Shown in pieces: positions 36,701 through 47,880 of a stretch of 64,000 nt of DNA (its first letter is position 1; each line of letters starts with the position of its first letter). The DNA comes from Thamnaconus septentrionalis (Eukaryota; Chordata; Actinopteri; Tetraodontiformes; Monacanthidae), in the NCBI GenBank assembly GCA_009823395.1, contig CM020507.1:8920001-8984000 (forward strand), written 5' to 3'. Made by a program: the position numbers and the translations under genes. Below the pieces are notes generated by a model, which saw only the letters and a list, made by a program, of their open reading frames with translations, ran no database searches and had not been told where the DNA came from.

Positions 36701-39700
36701 GAGAACATGCAAACTCCACACAGAAAGGTCACAGGCCCCGGCCCCGGAATCGAACCCACGACCTTCTTGCTGTGAGGCGGCAGCGCTAACCACAGCGCCA
36801 CCGTGTCGCCCAGTCTTCAATCATTGAATTGAATTTATGGTTTTTTATGGTTTAACTGAAAAAAAAAAGAATCATATAATGTTTGCGAAATGCAGTCAAT
36901 TGTATTTGGATTGTGCAACGGAAGCCATTTCTCTTTATTTTTCTTTTTTCAGGAATAATCAGATAATAATAATAATTAGTGAACAAACATTCGGAAACAC
37001 AGTTTGTTGCAATATTTGACTTAACATCACCGTCACGGCCCAAAGGGACAATATGGTCCTGGATTTGTCCAGTTGTTTCAGGATGGATGTGTGGGCCTCT
37101 CTTGCACATCCAGCGAGTGTGTGTGTGTCTTGTGTCATTGAGCTAATGGAGGGTCTTGGCCCGGGTAATGGAGCCCCTCCCCCTGCAGCCTGAGCAGATA
37201 ATTTAATTAATGTCAGTCTCCTTACTCAATCCTCTCCTCCCTCTCATTGTCACTGCCGTCTACGTGAGCTTTTAGCCACTGGCCCTTGGTACCATTCCTA
37301 AACTCTGATTTTTATCTGCTATTTTTATCCCCTTCACGATTTAATCTCACTCTTCTTGTGTAGAAAAAAGAAAAAAAGAAAATACCGCTCGCTACCTTCC
37401 TTCACCGGCAGACGCTGTTTGTGCTTCAGCTGCGAGCGGAAGCGGTTGATTCATCCTCAGCATGCTCGTTATTCTTCCTCTCCCTGCCAGCGGGGCTTTT
37501 AATGTTTGTCGGTGGGGGGGAGGGGAAGCCATTTGTGGAGTCACTGTAACGATCCGTGACGTAATGGTACCTTCTCCAAATTCATAACAGTGACGGTGCG
37601 CTGAAATATGCTCCCCAAGGCTGCCAGGTGTACGGTGAGGGGAAAGTGTTGCCAGGCCATCCATTCAAGGAAATGGCAGAATTTTCCCCTTTTTACCAAA
37701 TGACACTTAAATGTTGCAATTTATTCCTTTTATGTCTTCATCAACAATTAACATCTGCTGTGTTTGTGATTGTTTTTTTGTAGGTGGAATTGCAGGCGGC
37801 ATAGAAATCTGCATCACCTTCCCCACTGAGTATGTGAAAACCCAGTTGCAGCTGGATGAGAAAGCCAACCCACCGAAATACAGAGGGATTGGTGAGGATG
37901 ATGTGTGCTTATCTTTGAGCTGATCTTAAATATTGCTTGTGTTTAACATAGGGAAGCAAATTATCAATTCATTCATTCATCGTTAGTTGATTGACCTTAT
38001 CGATCGATTAACGATTAATTGATAAGTGGCGATTTTTCCCAGAACCTAAATTTCACAATAGAAAATGTGTAAGGAACACATTATTTAACCCTTAAATAAT
38101 GTTGAGGGTCCAATGTGGCCCATTTTTACATTAGGGAACAGCAAAAACAGCCTAAATATTTATCCTCTGACTTTAAATTGACTTCTAATGGGTCACATTT
38201 CAACTTTCTTCTAAAAAAATTGTCTAAAATTAACTTGTTCTAGGTACATAATGAACATCACTGTATCTACAAGTGAATTGCTCTTTCCTGCCACTACACT
38301 GTTAAAATGATATTAACTACCCATGTAAAAAATGTTAAATGAATTGCGATTAATTTGATTTAATCAATTAAATTCTTAATCGACAATTAATCGATTAATT
38401 GTGAACATCCCTAGCTTAACATAAAATAAAATGATACGTATCACATATTTGAACTACATGTAAAAAACATTGGCTACTTCAGGTGGAACGCTCACGTTCG
38501 GACGCTAATTTCCAGTCGTACCTGCTGAACATTAGCTTTGCTTCTCTGTTTGTCTGTCTGCCTCTCGCAGGAGCTCATTATCTAATTACCCGTCGTCCCC
38601 GGTTACATTAGGGATTCTGGCAGCCTGTCACCGTGCTTGTTTATATGACTTTAAACAGACCAGTGCACAGCCAACATCCATGCATAAGCACACCCAAACA
38701 CACACACACACACTTACACACTTCTAAAGATGCTCTGCTAATGAGCCCGGCACAGCTGTTGCCTGGATGTGCATTTGGCCAAAACAGCTGAAGTGTCTGG
38801 GGAATGTCAGCCGTCTGGTTTGACTTGTCACATTTTTTGTTTTTGTGATAACGATGAGATAAAAGTGAATGGCAGGTGTTCAAGGTGTGTCAGTCAAGAG
38901 TTGCATGTAATTAATAAAAGTGTGTCGTCGTCCTCCAGGTGACTGTGTGAAACAGACGGTGCAGAGTCACGGTGTCAAAGGGCTGTACAGAGGACTCAGC
39001 TCCCTGCTGTACGGATCCATCCCCAAATCTGCTGTCAGGTCAGTACAAGACGTGCAAAAGCCACTTTGCTTGGAAAGTCATTGCACTTATGGCCGCCACA
39101 TTTGCTTTTTATTTCATTTACAAAGCAAAATCTGTTGAGCTCTTTACAATCTCCAAATTTCACTCGCTGTTAATACATAAAAATATGTACCTTTAATAGT
39201 CCACTGCTGCAGACAGACTCCTTTCAACAGGAGAATTGGCTGTAAAATGGGCTGCAGCCACTTCCCCAGTTGCCTCCTTCATTGTGTTTTGCCACTAACA
39301 TATAAGAATGAACATAAAATGTGTTCTATAAATATTCTGTATAAGCTGGCACTAAATACAAACGTTTGTTCATCTAAACCTCGAGCCACAAAAACTCACA
39401 CACATCAGTCATCCAAGCCTGTTTGTTACCCTCGATGAAAAGGCGTAAATGCCACGCGCGCCTCCACTGTAATTACATTATTCTTTTGGAGCGATGACAT
39501 TTGCCTACCCGGGCGAGTCCACACACACAGGCACATGCACGTGAAACACACCGCCAGACTCCAAGATGGCGGCCCAATCATTTCAATGAAGTTGTTAAAG
39601 GACTAAAAAACCATAACTGAAAAATCTACTATAGAAAGATTTGCTATGAATCGCATTTCAGGTCACAGTCGTCCTGTCAGCTGTTTTATAGACGTTTATT

Positions 39701-42700
39701 TTTGTATTGCGGTCAATGGGGAAAATGCTTTATGGGCCCATGGGATTGTTTTGCTGCAGTACCTCGAGTGGCCACTGGGAAAAATCGGCGCACCACCATG
39801 TTGCCAGTCCGGTATCCAGTTCTTATAATACATCCATGATATGAACACACGCACCTACTCCCTCACGCACACACTCTTATTATTCTTTCTTTCTTTCTTT
39901 CTTTCTGTCTTTCTTTCTGTCTTTCTGTCTTTGTGTGCTGATGCTCGGGGGTTGAGGGTAGAGGGTAGAGGCTGTCTGTACAATGGAGCGACAGGTCCAG
40001 CCAGGCGGAGCAAAGATGTCTGTCAAACTCGGGCTGGGTCTCCACACGGGTACAGAGAGGGAGTTCACTGTTGCTATTGTGTGTGTGTGTGTGTGTGTGT
40101 GCGTAAATCTAAATGTGCCTGTCTGCCTACAGCGCCTCCTTCCCAGGGGGGGAGCCTGAGTGGTGTTGTCATGAGAAGTACGGCCCGCAGGAACAGCGAT
40201 GAAATTAATTTATTGCTTGTGTCATATTGCATGAAACCTCCTTCATTCAGTTCACATGCAAGTTGAGTTTTAGCTACAGCCAGGCAGGGGAACTGTTTAT
40301 ACCTGTAGATAGAATTCAACAGTCAGAATACTGACATGGTAGGTGGCAAGAATGGTTAGAGGGAAAAGCTGAATAAAAACAGGATATAAGAAAATAACAT
40401 ACAAATTAAGATTGTCAGTTAAAATGAGGCTTTTCACTGACAGTGACCTGGAAAACGGAGGACCTAGAAGTTTGACAGCTCGATTTGGGCAGAGTAGAGA
40501 GGGTTTTGTGAGGACTTTCTAGTTGTCGTGACCTATCTGCTGATCAGTTTTGTGGATGATTTAATTTTGACTAATTAAAAGAAAAAAAATCAGATTCGGA
40601 AGGCATGTCTGAGTAAATGAACATTTAAAAAAAAAGGATGGAAGGGTTTGAAATATTTGGAATGGATACCAGCTTGGCTCCTTTCCACTGGCTGCGATGT
40701 TTTTATTGGGACATTCTTCTTCTGAACCCACTTTCTTCCACCTCCTCCTCCTCCTCCTCCTCCTCCTCCTCCCTCTCTCACTGCGCCTTGCCTCACCCCC
40801 AACCCCCTCTTCCATTAGCTGATTGCCTGAGCGCCATCGAGCACCTCAGACTGTGCCGGAAGGGGAACGAGAGGGACAGAAAAGAGGAGAGAGAGCCTCT
40901 GACCTTTTTCCTCCACTTAACCCTTAATCCAGATTTACATCCCGACCCTTCTTTCCCTCCTTCTCGTTCTCCCATCGGCCACACCCTCCTTCTTCCTTCC
41001 CCCTCCATCTCCTTTGCTCATCAGCTGGGCCGACCTTGTGAAAAAGTCAGATAATGAAGATTGGGCTGCACTCTACCGAGCCCAAGGACTCATCTCTGTT
41101 TGTGGAGGTCGGCCAAGTATGACGGAACACATAAATGATTGAATGAATGAATTTTATTTTTTAACGTGTATAAAACATGTAACTATTTCTACATCCAAAA
41201 GCAAGAAATAATAAATAATAATACAAATAATAGAAATAAAAAAAGCAAAAACATAACAAAACACCGCAAATAGTTCCAAAAAGGAGTAGGAAGAAGTAAA
41301 AATGTTTTTAAATTTCCTTCCCCTTTTTAGCTATTCTTTAGTTTGTCGCAAAATATTGCGATATTATTATACACAGATCTCCATCCATCTAAATACATAA
41401 TATATAACATAAAAACACTACATAAATATCTATATATGCATTTAATTATAAAATAAAAATATACTACATACATATCCTTATAAATATAAATATAATATAA
41501 CACAATATTACATAACATAACATGATATAGAACAATATATATGCATATACTATGCAGATAGCATATAAATACATAACATACATAAACATACATAACCATC
41601 CCTGGAAATATATACTATAAGTTAATTGCAATATAACAATTAACGCTATTCTAGTATCTATTCAGTATATTAGTTCAAGTCTAGCTCAAGACTTGAACTT
41701 GCTCAAGTCCCGGTTTGGTCCTACAAGTGCAGCCGAGGAGCCTGAAAAAACACTCTTTTAATACACTTCAATTTTTTTGTTCGACCTGAAGGTAAACAGA
41801 TGTTTGCTTTGTGCGAGGTGCGTGCGTCCAAACGGAGGAACAGGTCAAGGCGGCCGGGGTTTCTGTTGGTTCAGTGGTGCCAGCAGGTGCAGCCAGTAGC
41901 TGGACCACGGATGTTTGAGAAAAGACTCTCAGAGGGAAATGACTCGTTCATCAGAGGCCGAGCGTCGGCTCTCCTCCGCCGTCCTCGCCCCATTTCCCGC
42001 TGGCCGGCGTCCTGCCTTCGCCACAATGCAATTACGCCTATAAATAACCCGCCTCATAAAGGACTCGCTGGCATGACATTTTCTTATTGTAAAACACACA
42101 CACACACACGCACATGCGCACACGCACACAAACGCAGTGAATCTCTTCGTGGCAGCTGTTGCCGGTTCCTGAGACGCTTTATTGGCGCGTCTTTAATGAT
42201 GATGCGGCCGCAACGATGATGCGTTTGCAACCTTACAGCACTTTCTGCACTTTCAGCACTATGTCTCCAGTTAAGAAATAAAAAAAAAAACAACATCTGT
42301 GTCTTGTCTTAAGGCTGCTTTTAGTTGTAGCTGATTTTTGCTTGGGCAATAACGAAATGCACTCAGTCCCTTTGCATTAGGTGGATGACCAATTCATCTG
42401 TTTGTCTTTTTTCCAATTTTGTTCCCTGGCTGTTACTTTGACTTCCTCTGGAGTGTGTACAACTCTCTGTTTTTTTCATACATTTGTATAATTGTCCAAT
42501 ATTTTGTCTCAAATGGAGCTCTAGCCTACTAGAAAAAAAAAACATGTTAAATAGGATCATGATATAATGATATGCTGTCAGTGTTCAGCTTACTGTGCTT
42601 GGATTTATTTCACATTGCTGCAGACTGTAAAGGCTAATTGTCTGTGGAGACCACCGACACTTAGCAACATGAGTCTCTGTGATGGCACATTTTAACTGAT

Positions 42701-44482
42701 GCAAATTCATTTGTGTTCTGCTTTCTTCTTCTTCAGGTTTGGTGTGTTTGAGTTCCTCAGTAACCGTGCCAGGGATGAGTCGGGTCGACTGGACAGCACC
42801 AGAGGCCTGCTGTGCGGGCTCGGTGCCGGGGTGATGGAAGCTGTTCTGGTGGTCTGTCCCATGGAGACCGTCAAGGTACAAAAAATTGGAATTGGAATTT
42901 CCCTTTAATTGCACTCAAATGTGAGTGCAATCAGAATTAGATTAATAAAATGAAATGATGTCTACTTTATACTACAAGCCCCCTTCACTGTCAATTCTTA
43001 AAACCCATCTAAAAACTCACTTTTATTCCATGGCTTTTGACACAGCATGAGACCGCATTTGTTTTATTGCTTTCATTGTTTTATTGTTTGTCTTGTGTTT
43101 TTATGTTATTATGTACAGCACTTTGTGTCAGCTGTGGTTCTATTTAAAGTGCTCTATAAATAATGTTTGAGTTGAGATCCTCTTTTTCAGCGGGTGTTAT
43201 CTGTTGGCCTGTGTTCACGTTCTAAAGTAGAGTAAAAAACAAAACAAAATCTGCTTTATTTGTTTTTGTTCTTAACATAGCTTCCTCCTCCACTCATTAC
43301 AGTCTTGATAAAGTTGTCCCATGACGCTGCGTCTCCACACATTCCACTGATCTCATTTTAAAGCATCGCAGAGAGAGAAATAAATTTGAGACAAAACATT
43401 TGTGCAAACGTCACAACGCCGTATTTCTTCTGTCTCTGCAGCAGAGAAGTAACAGTTTTCTTTTCTTCTTCTTTTTTTTTTTTTTTTATATCTCCCAAGG
43501 TTAAATTCATTCACGACCAAACATCTGCCAACCCCAAATACAGGGGCTTCTTCCACGGAGTCAAAGAGATCGTCAGGGCTCAAGGTAAACGCCGCGCTCA
43601 CACACGTGTATTCAGCTGCTGACATCTAGTGGCGGGTGAAGGTAGTGCGACTAAACTCACACCCCTCCCCCATGTCTTGGCTGCCCTCAGGACTGAGAGG
43701 GACGTACCAGGGTCTCACCGCCACCGTCCTGAAGCAGGGCTCCAACCAGGCCATCCGCTTCTATGTGATGACCTCCCTGAAGAACTGGTACAAAGGTCAG
43801 TGTGAAATCACGCCGAGACAAAGAGGTTTTCCCCCACCTTCTGTCATCTGATCTCCTGCAATGACGCGCCTGCCTCCATTAGGTGACAACCCCAACAAAG
43901 CGATCAACCCCTTGCTGACTGGCACCTTCGGAGCGATCGCCGGCGCCGCCAGCGTGTTTGGAAACACTCCTCTCGACGTCATCAAGACCAGAATGCAGGT
44001 GTGCTGGACGTTATAAGTAGGAGGTTCAAGGAGCTCCTTGCGCCCCTCTCAACAGAACCTTATCAAGTTGCATCCTTCTGACATTCATACGTCAAAGTCC
44101 TTTCTGTCTTTCTCTGAAGGGTCTGGAAGCACACAAGTATAAAAGCACACTTGACTGTGCTGTGAAGATCATGAGACATGAGGGCTTGGCAGCGTAAGTG
44201 CATTTCTCATCCATTGATTCATTTGATGTTCTAACGTTACCTGACACTAAATCAGCGGTTCTCAATCGTTTCATTTCATGTGTCACACCCATAAATTACA
44301 TTGCAGTAGACCATGACGACTATCTCTACACTCACAATGTGTTTCTCCTCTTGGTGCCCACCTGTAGTTTCTATAAAGGGACAGTTCCCCGACTGGGCCG
44401 AGTGTGTCTGGATGTGGCCATAGTTTTCATCATCTACGAGGAGGTGGTGAAGGCCCTCAACAAGGTCTGGAAGACAGAATGA
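29723..44482 (+). CDS. slc25a1: Mitochondrial tricarboxylate (citrate) carrier, complete gene
   Basis: This is the inner-membrane carrier that exchanges mitochondrial citrate for cytosolic malate and so supplies cytosolic acetyl-CoA for lipid synthesis. The nine coding exons are 29723-29837, 37784-37891, 38939-39038, 42737-42875, 43500-43584, 43691-43795, 43883-43998, 44120-44193 and 44368-44482, giving 957 nt and 318 residues (human 311). All borders are GT/AG and the phases join. The three carrier repeats carry PTEYVK (residues 52-57), PMETVK (149-154) and PLDVIK (247-252). Further diagnostic strings are [36 protein letters not shown] and [17 protein letters not shown]. The ATG at 29723 gives a basic N-terminal extension (R4, R14, R16, K26, K28) before [13 protein letters not shown], consistent with the cleavable presequence known for this carrier. 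It follows clathrin on the same strand, as in human 22q11.2. Confidence 0.96.
30467..30528. repeat. (CA)n microsatellite
   Basis: Uninterrupted CA run of about 62 bases in slc25a1 intron 1, among the longest in the window. Confidence 0.97.
30641..30713. repeat. Compound (CTA)n-(CA)n-(TA)n microsatellite
   Basis: Six CTA units (30641-30659) pass directly into about 21 CA units (to 30702) and then TA units (to about 30713). Confidence 0.95.
32975..33134 (+). mobile_element. Truncated hAT-like element, same family as 61858-62224
   Basis: It starts CAGGCATGGGCAAACTACGG and continues with ggccatatgcggcccgttaagc and agtaagtcataaaatagctgt. These match the reverse complement of the complete copy at 61858-62224 over about 160 bases. 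The far end is missing, so this copy is truncated. Confidence 0.75.
34380..34720 (+). repeat. Diverged tandem repeat, units of about 110-120 bases
   Basis: Phrases of the type ttttcactttattccnaa-aaggga-cttcgtctttgtttggtcaagaagac and caagtgaagtttggtgaaag recur three or four times with heavy divergence, near 34380-34470, 34505-34590 and 34600-34690. No coding sequence. Unit borders are approximate. Confidence 0.45.
36439..36811 (-). mobile_element. Intact tRNA-derived SINE with perfect 14-bp target duplication
   Basis: The element is flanked by AGTCTTCAATCATT at 36425-36438 and 36812-36825. On the minus strand it begins with a tRNA-like head: ggcgacacggtggcgctgtg and ttagcgc form a box-A-like part, and gggttcgattcc a box B. 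The body that is widespread in fish genomes follows (cacacagaaag, gagaacatgc and tgggaggaagccgga on the plus strand), with a cattcattcatc-type 3' tail at the left end. The exact duplication suggests a recent insertion. Confidence 0.88.
37949..38413. mobile_element. hAT-like non-autonomous element in slc25a1 intron 2
   Basis: The left end reads TAGGGAAGCAAATTATCAATT and the right end, on the opposite strand, TAGGGATGTTCACAATTAATC. Flanks GTTTAACA (37941-37948) and GCTTAACA (38414-38421) match at seven of eight bases, consistent with an aged 8-bp hAT duplication. The termini carry repeated atcgattaa/ttaattgat motifs. No transposase is present. It occupies nearly half of intron 2 (37892-38938). 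Confidence 0.65.
39548..39840 (+). repeat. Dispersed repeat, copy A (inverted relative to 60640-61035)
   Basis: The segment from accgccagactccaagatgg to gttcttataatacatcc matches the reverse complement of 60640-61035. Landmarks are agtggccactgggaaaaatcg, atgggcccatggg, cgcatttcaggtcacag and caagatggcg. It is non-coding with no clear inverted ends, and the family is not identified. Confidence 0.8.
39884..39933. repeat. (CTTT)n simple repeat
   Basis: CTTT tetranucleotide run with CTGT interruptions, about 50 bases. Confidence 0.9.
40741..40772. repeat. (CTC)n trinucleotide repeat
   Basis: About ten CTC/CCT units in slc25a1 intron 3. Confidence 0.9.
42980..43175 (+). mobile_element. Probable LINE 3'-end fragment
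   Basis: It starts with a short peptide-like stretch ([16 protein letters not shown]), continues with the AT-rich tract gttttattgtttgtcttgtg and ends gtacagcactttgtgtcag...aaagtgctctataaataatgtttgagttgag. This arrangement is characteristic of 3' ends of fish LINEs. It lies in slc25a1 intron 4 (42876-43499). No target duplication was found. Confidence 0.55.
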
Positions 44483-45910
44483 GGTGGCAGGTGGGCAGGC
44501 AGCTGCTTCCTGCTTCCCAGCCATCACAAACAGCTCTGATCTTTGCTGCGGGGTCTGCTTCATCCTGGAACTGGCCACTTGAGGGGGGGAGACCAAGAGA
44601 CGAGCTTAGATCAGTGCCACAGACGGTTGCTGCAGGGATGAAGAAAGTGTCTCACTGTTGCCCACAACTACCCGGACAGCTGGAGTGTATGCCGAGTGTC
44701 GGAACCTAACGTCAAGCCAAATAATGTGGGAAAAGAACTGATTTCAGAGATGCATCACCACTTCCTGGTTCCAAAAACCCTCTGAGTCAACAATCAGTGT
44801 GGTTTTGCTGAAATTACTTCTTTTCCACGTTACCTGGCTCGCTTTGTGTCGCCGCTGATTTTATGAAATGTCCCCATGTAGCAAGAAAGCTAATTTTAAG
44901 CCATCATTTGCCGATGTTTACTGTGAGTATGCAGGAGTCACACTACATGTTCTTAGAGTTAGCAACGGCTATACGCAGCTAACGCAATGTAGCAAAGTTT
45001 AAGAGAATTAATATATTGTAATTATTTTTATACAACTTAGATTCTGATTTTATTCATTCCATGCATTTTATTTTTATTCGGTGGATGAAATATATTTTAT
45101 TCCTGTGCCAAATGCCAAAACCTGTTAATCTATGTATATGTGTTCAGCACATGGAGAAGTAGCCTGGCGATGTTGACAAAAAAGCAACAGGTATTACAGC
45201 CTATATTGTGACTTCATCGATGTAGTTATTGAATAGTGAATGTTGCCTCAATGGGAGGAGCTGTTCTTCATGTGCCAACGTCAAGTCTTCTGTCTGTGAA
45301 TGATTCTGAGTGTTTGTGACATGTTTATCTGAACAATTTCAGTCAGAAACTCCAGAACTCATCTCCATGGAAACAGTGGTGTTCACCAGGTCATATCTTA
45401 ACACTGGGTTGATATTTATCTTCTGTTTACATTGGAAGCAGTTCCTCGTCTGCATTGTTCCTCATCAGAATGTGTCATTCAGTCAGTGGACCATCTGTGT
45501 TGAGGTTGCGGTGAAGTTCTCTCTCGGTGCCGTTCTGTTCTGGTGATGTGTTTTCAGTCAGGGTTTGTTTTTACTTCTCACTTACGTGCCTTTAACTGTT
45601 GTGTTGACCGCTACTTGAAAAATGGCTTAATTTTAAAATGATTGCTGTTGGATGATGACAGTTTGAAAAAAACAAAACAAAAACATTCAATGTGTACTAC
45701 AGCAAATATGTAACCCAAATGATTTTTTCATGATGAAGTAATGTGAATCATTTTTGTTCTTTTTGTCTCACAAATCTAAATTACTTGTGTCATCTGCTGC
45801 TAAATAACATAGAAAACATTGTTCAAAAAAAATAATAATCAGTGCTTTGTTTTGTCTGTCAGCTTTGTGCTCCTTTACACGGAGTTTGTGCAATAAACAT
45901 GGTCCTTCAT
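44483..45910 (+). other. 3' UTR of slc25a1
   Basis: The region runs from the TGA at 44480-44482 to a canonical AATAAA at 45892-45897, with ttgttgcag GU-rich sequence following. It is AT-rich with no open frame of note. The length of about 1.4 kb is inferred from the signal. Confidence 0.6.
45892..45897 (+). promoter_or_regulatory. Candidate polyadenylation signal of slc25a1
   Basis: Canonical AATAAA, the clearest such signal between the slc25a1 stop codon and the next gene, followed by gctgttgttgcag about 25 bases later. Confidence 0.6.
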
Positions 45911-46478
45911 GGAAAAGCTGTTGTTGCAGAGGAGTTTTAAAATGAGGCATCAAAAAGACTTGAAAGCATGCTTTACCGCCCCGCTCCCTTTTTTCTCATT
46001 TGGACAAATCATTTCGGGCAGGTGGGGGTTCTGAACAGGAAGGCCTTTGTTCCACTTTTGGCCGAAGCTCAGGTGCAATGATTGAACTCGGCTTTTTTTT
46101 GTCCTTTCTTTGGTTCTTTCTCACGAGAAAGAAGAACACAGAGGTTTGCAGAAGCGTGTGGATGTTCTACCCTGAACAAAGTCATAAATAGTGTGACATT
46201 TGCGCTTTAAAACACAAGAAAGGAAGGCAAGTTTATTTATTTGGGCACAGTCATGTAACAGGTTGTAACAGTGACACACGATCAATCTATTTAAATAGAT
46301 GTAACCGTCTGCCAAATCAAAACAGTTTGCATCAGAATTATGTATGTGCCCACTCTTATATTTGGGGTTAAGCCGCACTTAGTGCTGAAGCACAACCTTT
46401 AATGCTAGGCAATCACAAACAGTAGGTGGCGCTGTTGGCTTAAGAGTAATGGCTAAATATCTGCCTACTCCTCTGCAA

Positions 46479-46514
<36 letters not shown>

Positions 46515-47880
46515 GACTGGTGATGGAAGAGGCCTGTACTGTACAAAAGAGCTTTATGAGAAGAGTCAAAGGGCCCAACGAGTGTCCTTCATCCTAACAT
46601 CATCGCTCCTTACCCTCCTCTTCCTCCACCACCTCCTGTATCCCCTGAAGGAAATCCCCAAAAACTTCACCCAACTTCAGCCTCAAGATCATCTTGGCAA
46701 AAAAAGAAAAAGAAAAAAAGAACAAAAACAAACTTTCTCTTCCAACACAAACACATAATCAAATGCACTGATGATGATCTGGACACATGCAGTCAGTATT
46801 TTCCTATACAATACTTTCATTATTTTTTACTGTCTAATAATCTCTGCAATGCTTTGTGACACCATCTGAGCTGTATTCTGTACATCTATTCCACGTGTTG
46901 GTCCTCCTTGATCTCATGTGCTTTTACAGTACCGCCGTCGCTCAGCGTGTCCCCCCTCCCCTGAAGACCCTCCACCCTTCACTCAGGACCAGTGGAGTGG
47001 AAGTAATGTTATTGTTCTCCGCTCTCTCCCTCTCAAACTGGGGATGCTTCCGAGTCAGTGAGATCATTTGTGACCACAGCTCTGAAGAAATAAAAAAATG
47101 GTCCCTTCCAAGTTTCATGTGTACTGTTGAACTGAGAGTCAGGTAAACTTGAAAAACAGCAACAAGAACGTTTTGCAGACATACAGCACACCGGCAAAGC
47201 TGCTGTCCTTGGTGCTGATTTTGATTTTCTGATTGAAAGATAACTGATAAAGATGCTTATCTGTATGTATATGTTTAGCCTCGTGTTTTCAAATCAAACT
47301 GACATAAAAAAGGGTTTGGACTTCCCTTTTGCCATCACTACTTTAGGCTTTGCTGCAGCAGTTGTCAATCCGTAAGGTCCAACATTCAGACCTTTCTTTC
47401 TATTTTTTCTTTTTTTCTTTTTTTTTAATATATGTGCGGTCTCATCAACCATCGTCCTGATTTGTATACATGACCTCAGCAGCAGCGATGGTCCAAAACG
47501 GAATTTTGCAACAACACACGTTTGTTAAGGTTCAAATTGCGCAAGGAAGCGTGCAAAAGGGGGTGGTGGTCTAGGAAGAGGTGGTGGTGGTGGAACTGCA
47601 CGTCTTTCCCAATAACTAGCAGCAGCTCTGAGGGGCGGTGTCCGACAGCAAGGGGTAGAGGAGGTCTGCTGCGCGCTCAGGCTCCACTTTTACGCATCGG
47701 CGCTTCTCCGGGGAGTCAATGCCGAACTTGTGGATCGGAAACTATCGCAACTTAGATTTCTGCCCAGAATAAATTGCCTTTCCTCGGCATCCGTTGTGAC
47801 GCAAGCACAACAAAGCAGCAAGGGGGCGCGTGGAGCAAGTGGACCAAAAAATAAAAAATAAAATAAAAAAAGTTTCCGTC
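45911..47880 (+). other. Intergenic region and presumed promoter of the SBSPON-like gene
   Basis: AT-rich to about 47,400, with a (CA)n run at 46481-46510. The last 350 bases are GC-richer and precede the start codon at 47881, so they probably hold the promoter and 5' UTR. An in-frame open stretch continues upstream of 47881 to about 47830 but has no earlier ATG. No TATA box is recognised. Confidence 0.55.

Larger units (their letters stand above)
29838..37783 (+). other. slc25a1 intron 1 (7.9 kb), repeats only
   Basis: Donor gtgagt and acceptor tttttttgtag. It contains two long (CA)n tracts, a (CA)n at 33670-33692, GT runs near 35292-35311 and 35400-35424, a truncated hAT-like copy at 32975, a diverged tandem repeat at about 34380-34720 and an intact SINE at 36439-36811. 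GC-rich segments at 31480-31700 and 32240-32560 have pyrimidine-rich open frames with no recognisable protein. Confidence 0.8.
39039..42736 (+). other. slc25a1 intron 3 (3.7 kb)
   Basis: Contains one copy of the inverted dispersed repeat (39548-39840), a (CTTT)n run (39884-39933), a (GT)n run at 40079-40102, a (CTC)n run at 40741-40772, an AT-rich part (41140-41660) with TATA-type simple sequence, and a (CA)n run near 42094-42110. Donor gtcagt and acceptor cttcttcttcag. No coding exon was found. Confidence 0.8.

Noticed and set aside
36745..36811. A tRNA gene on the minus strand
   Set aside because: Same reasoning: it is the tRNA-derived head of a SINE with matching flanking duplications.
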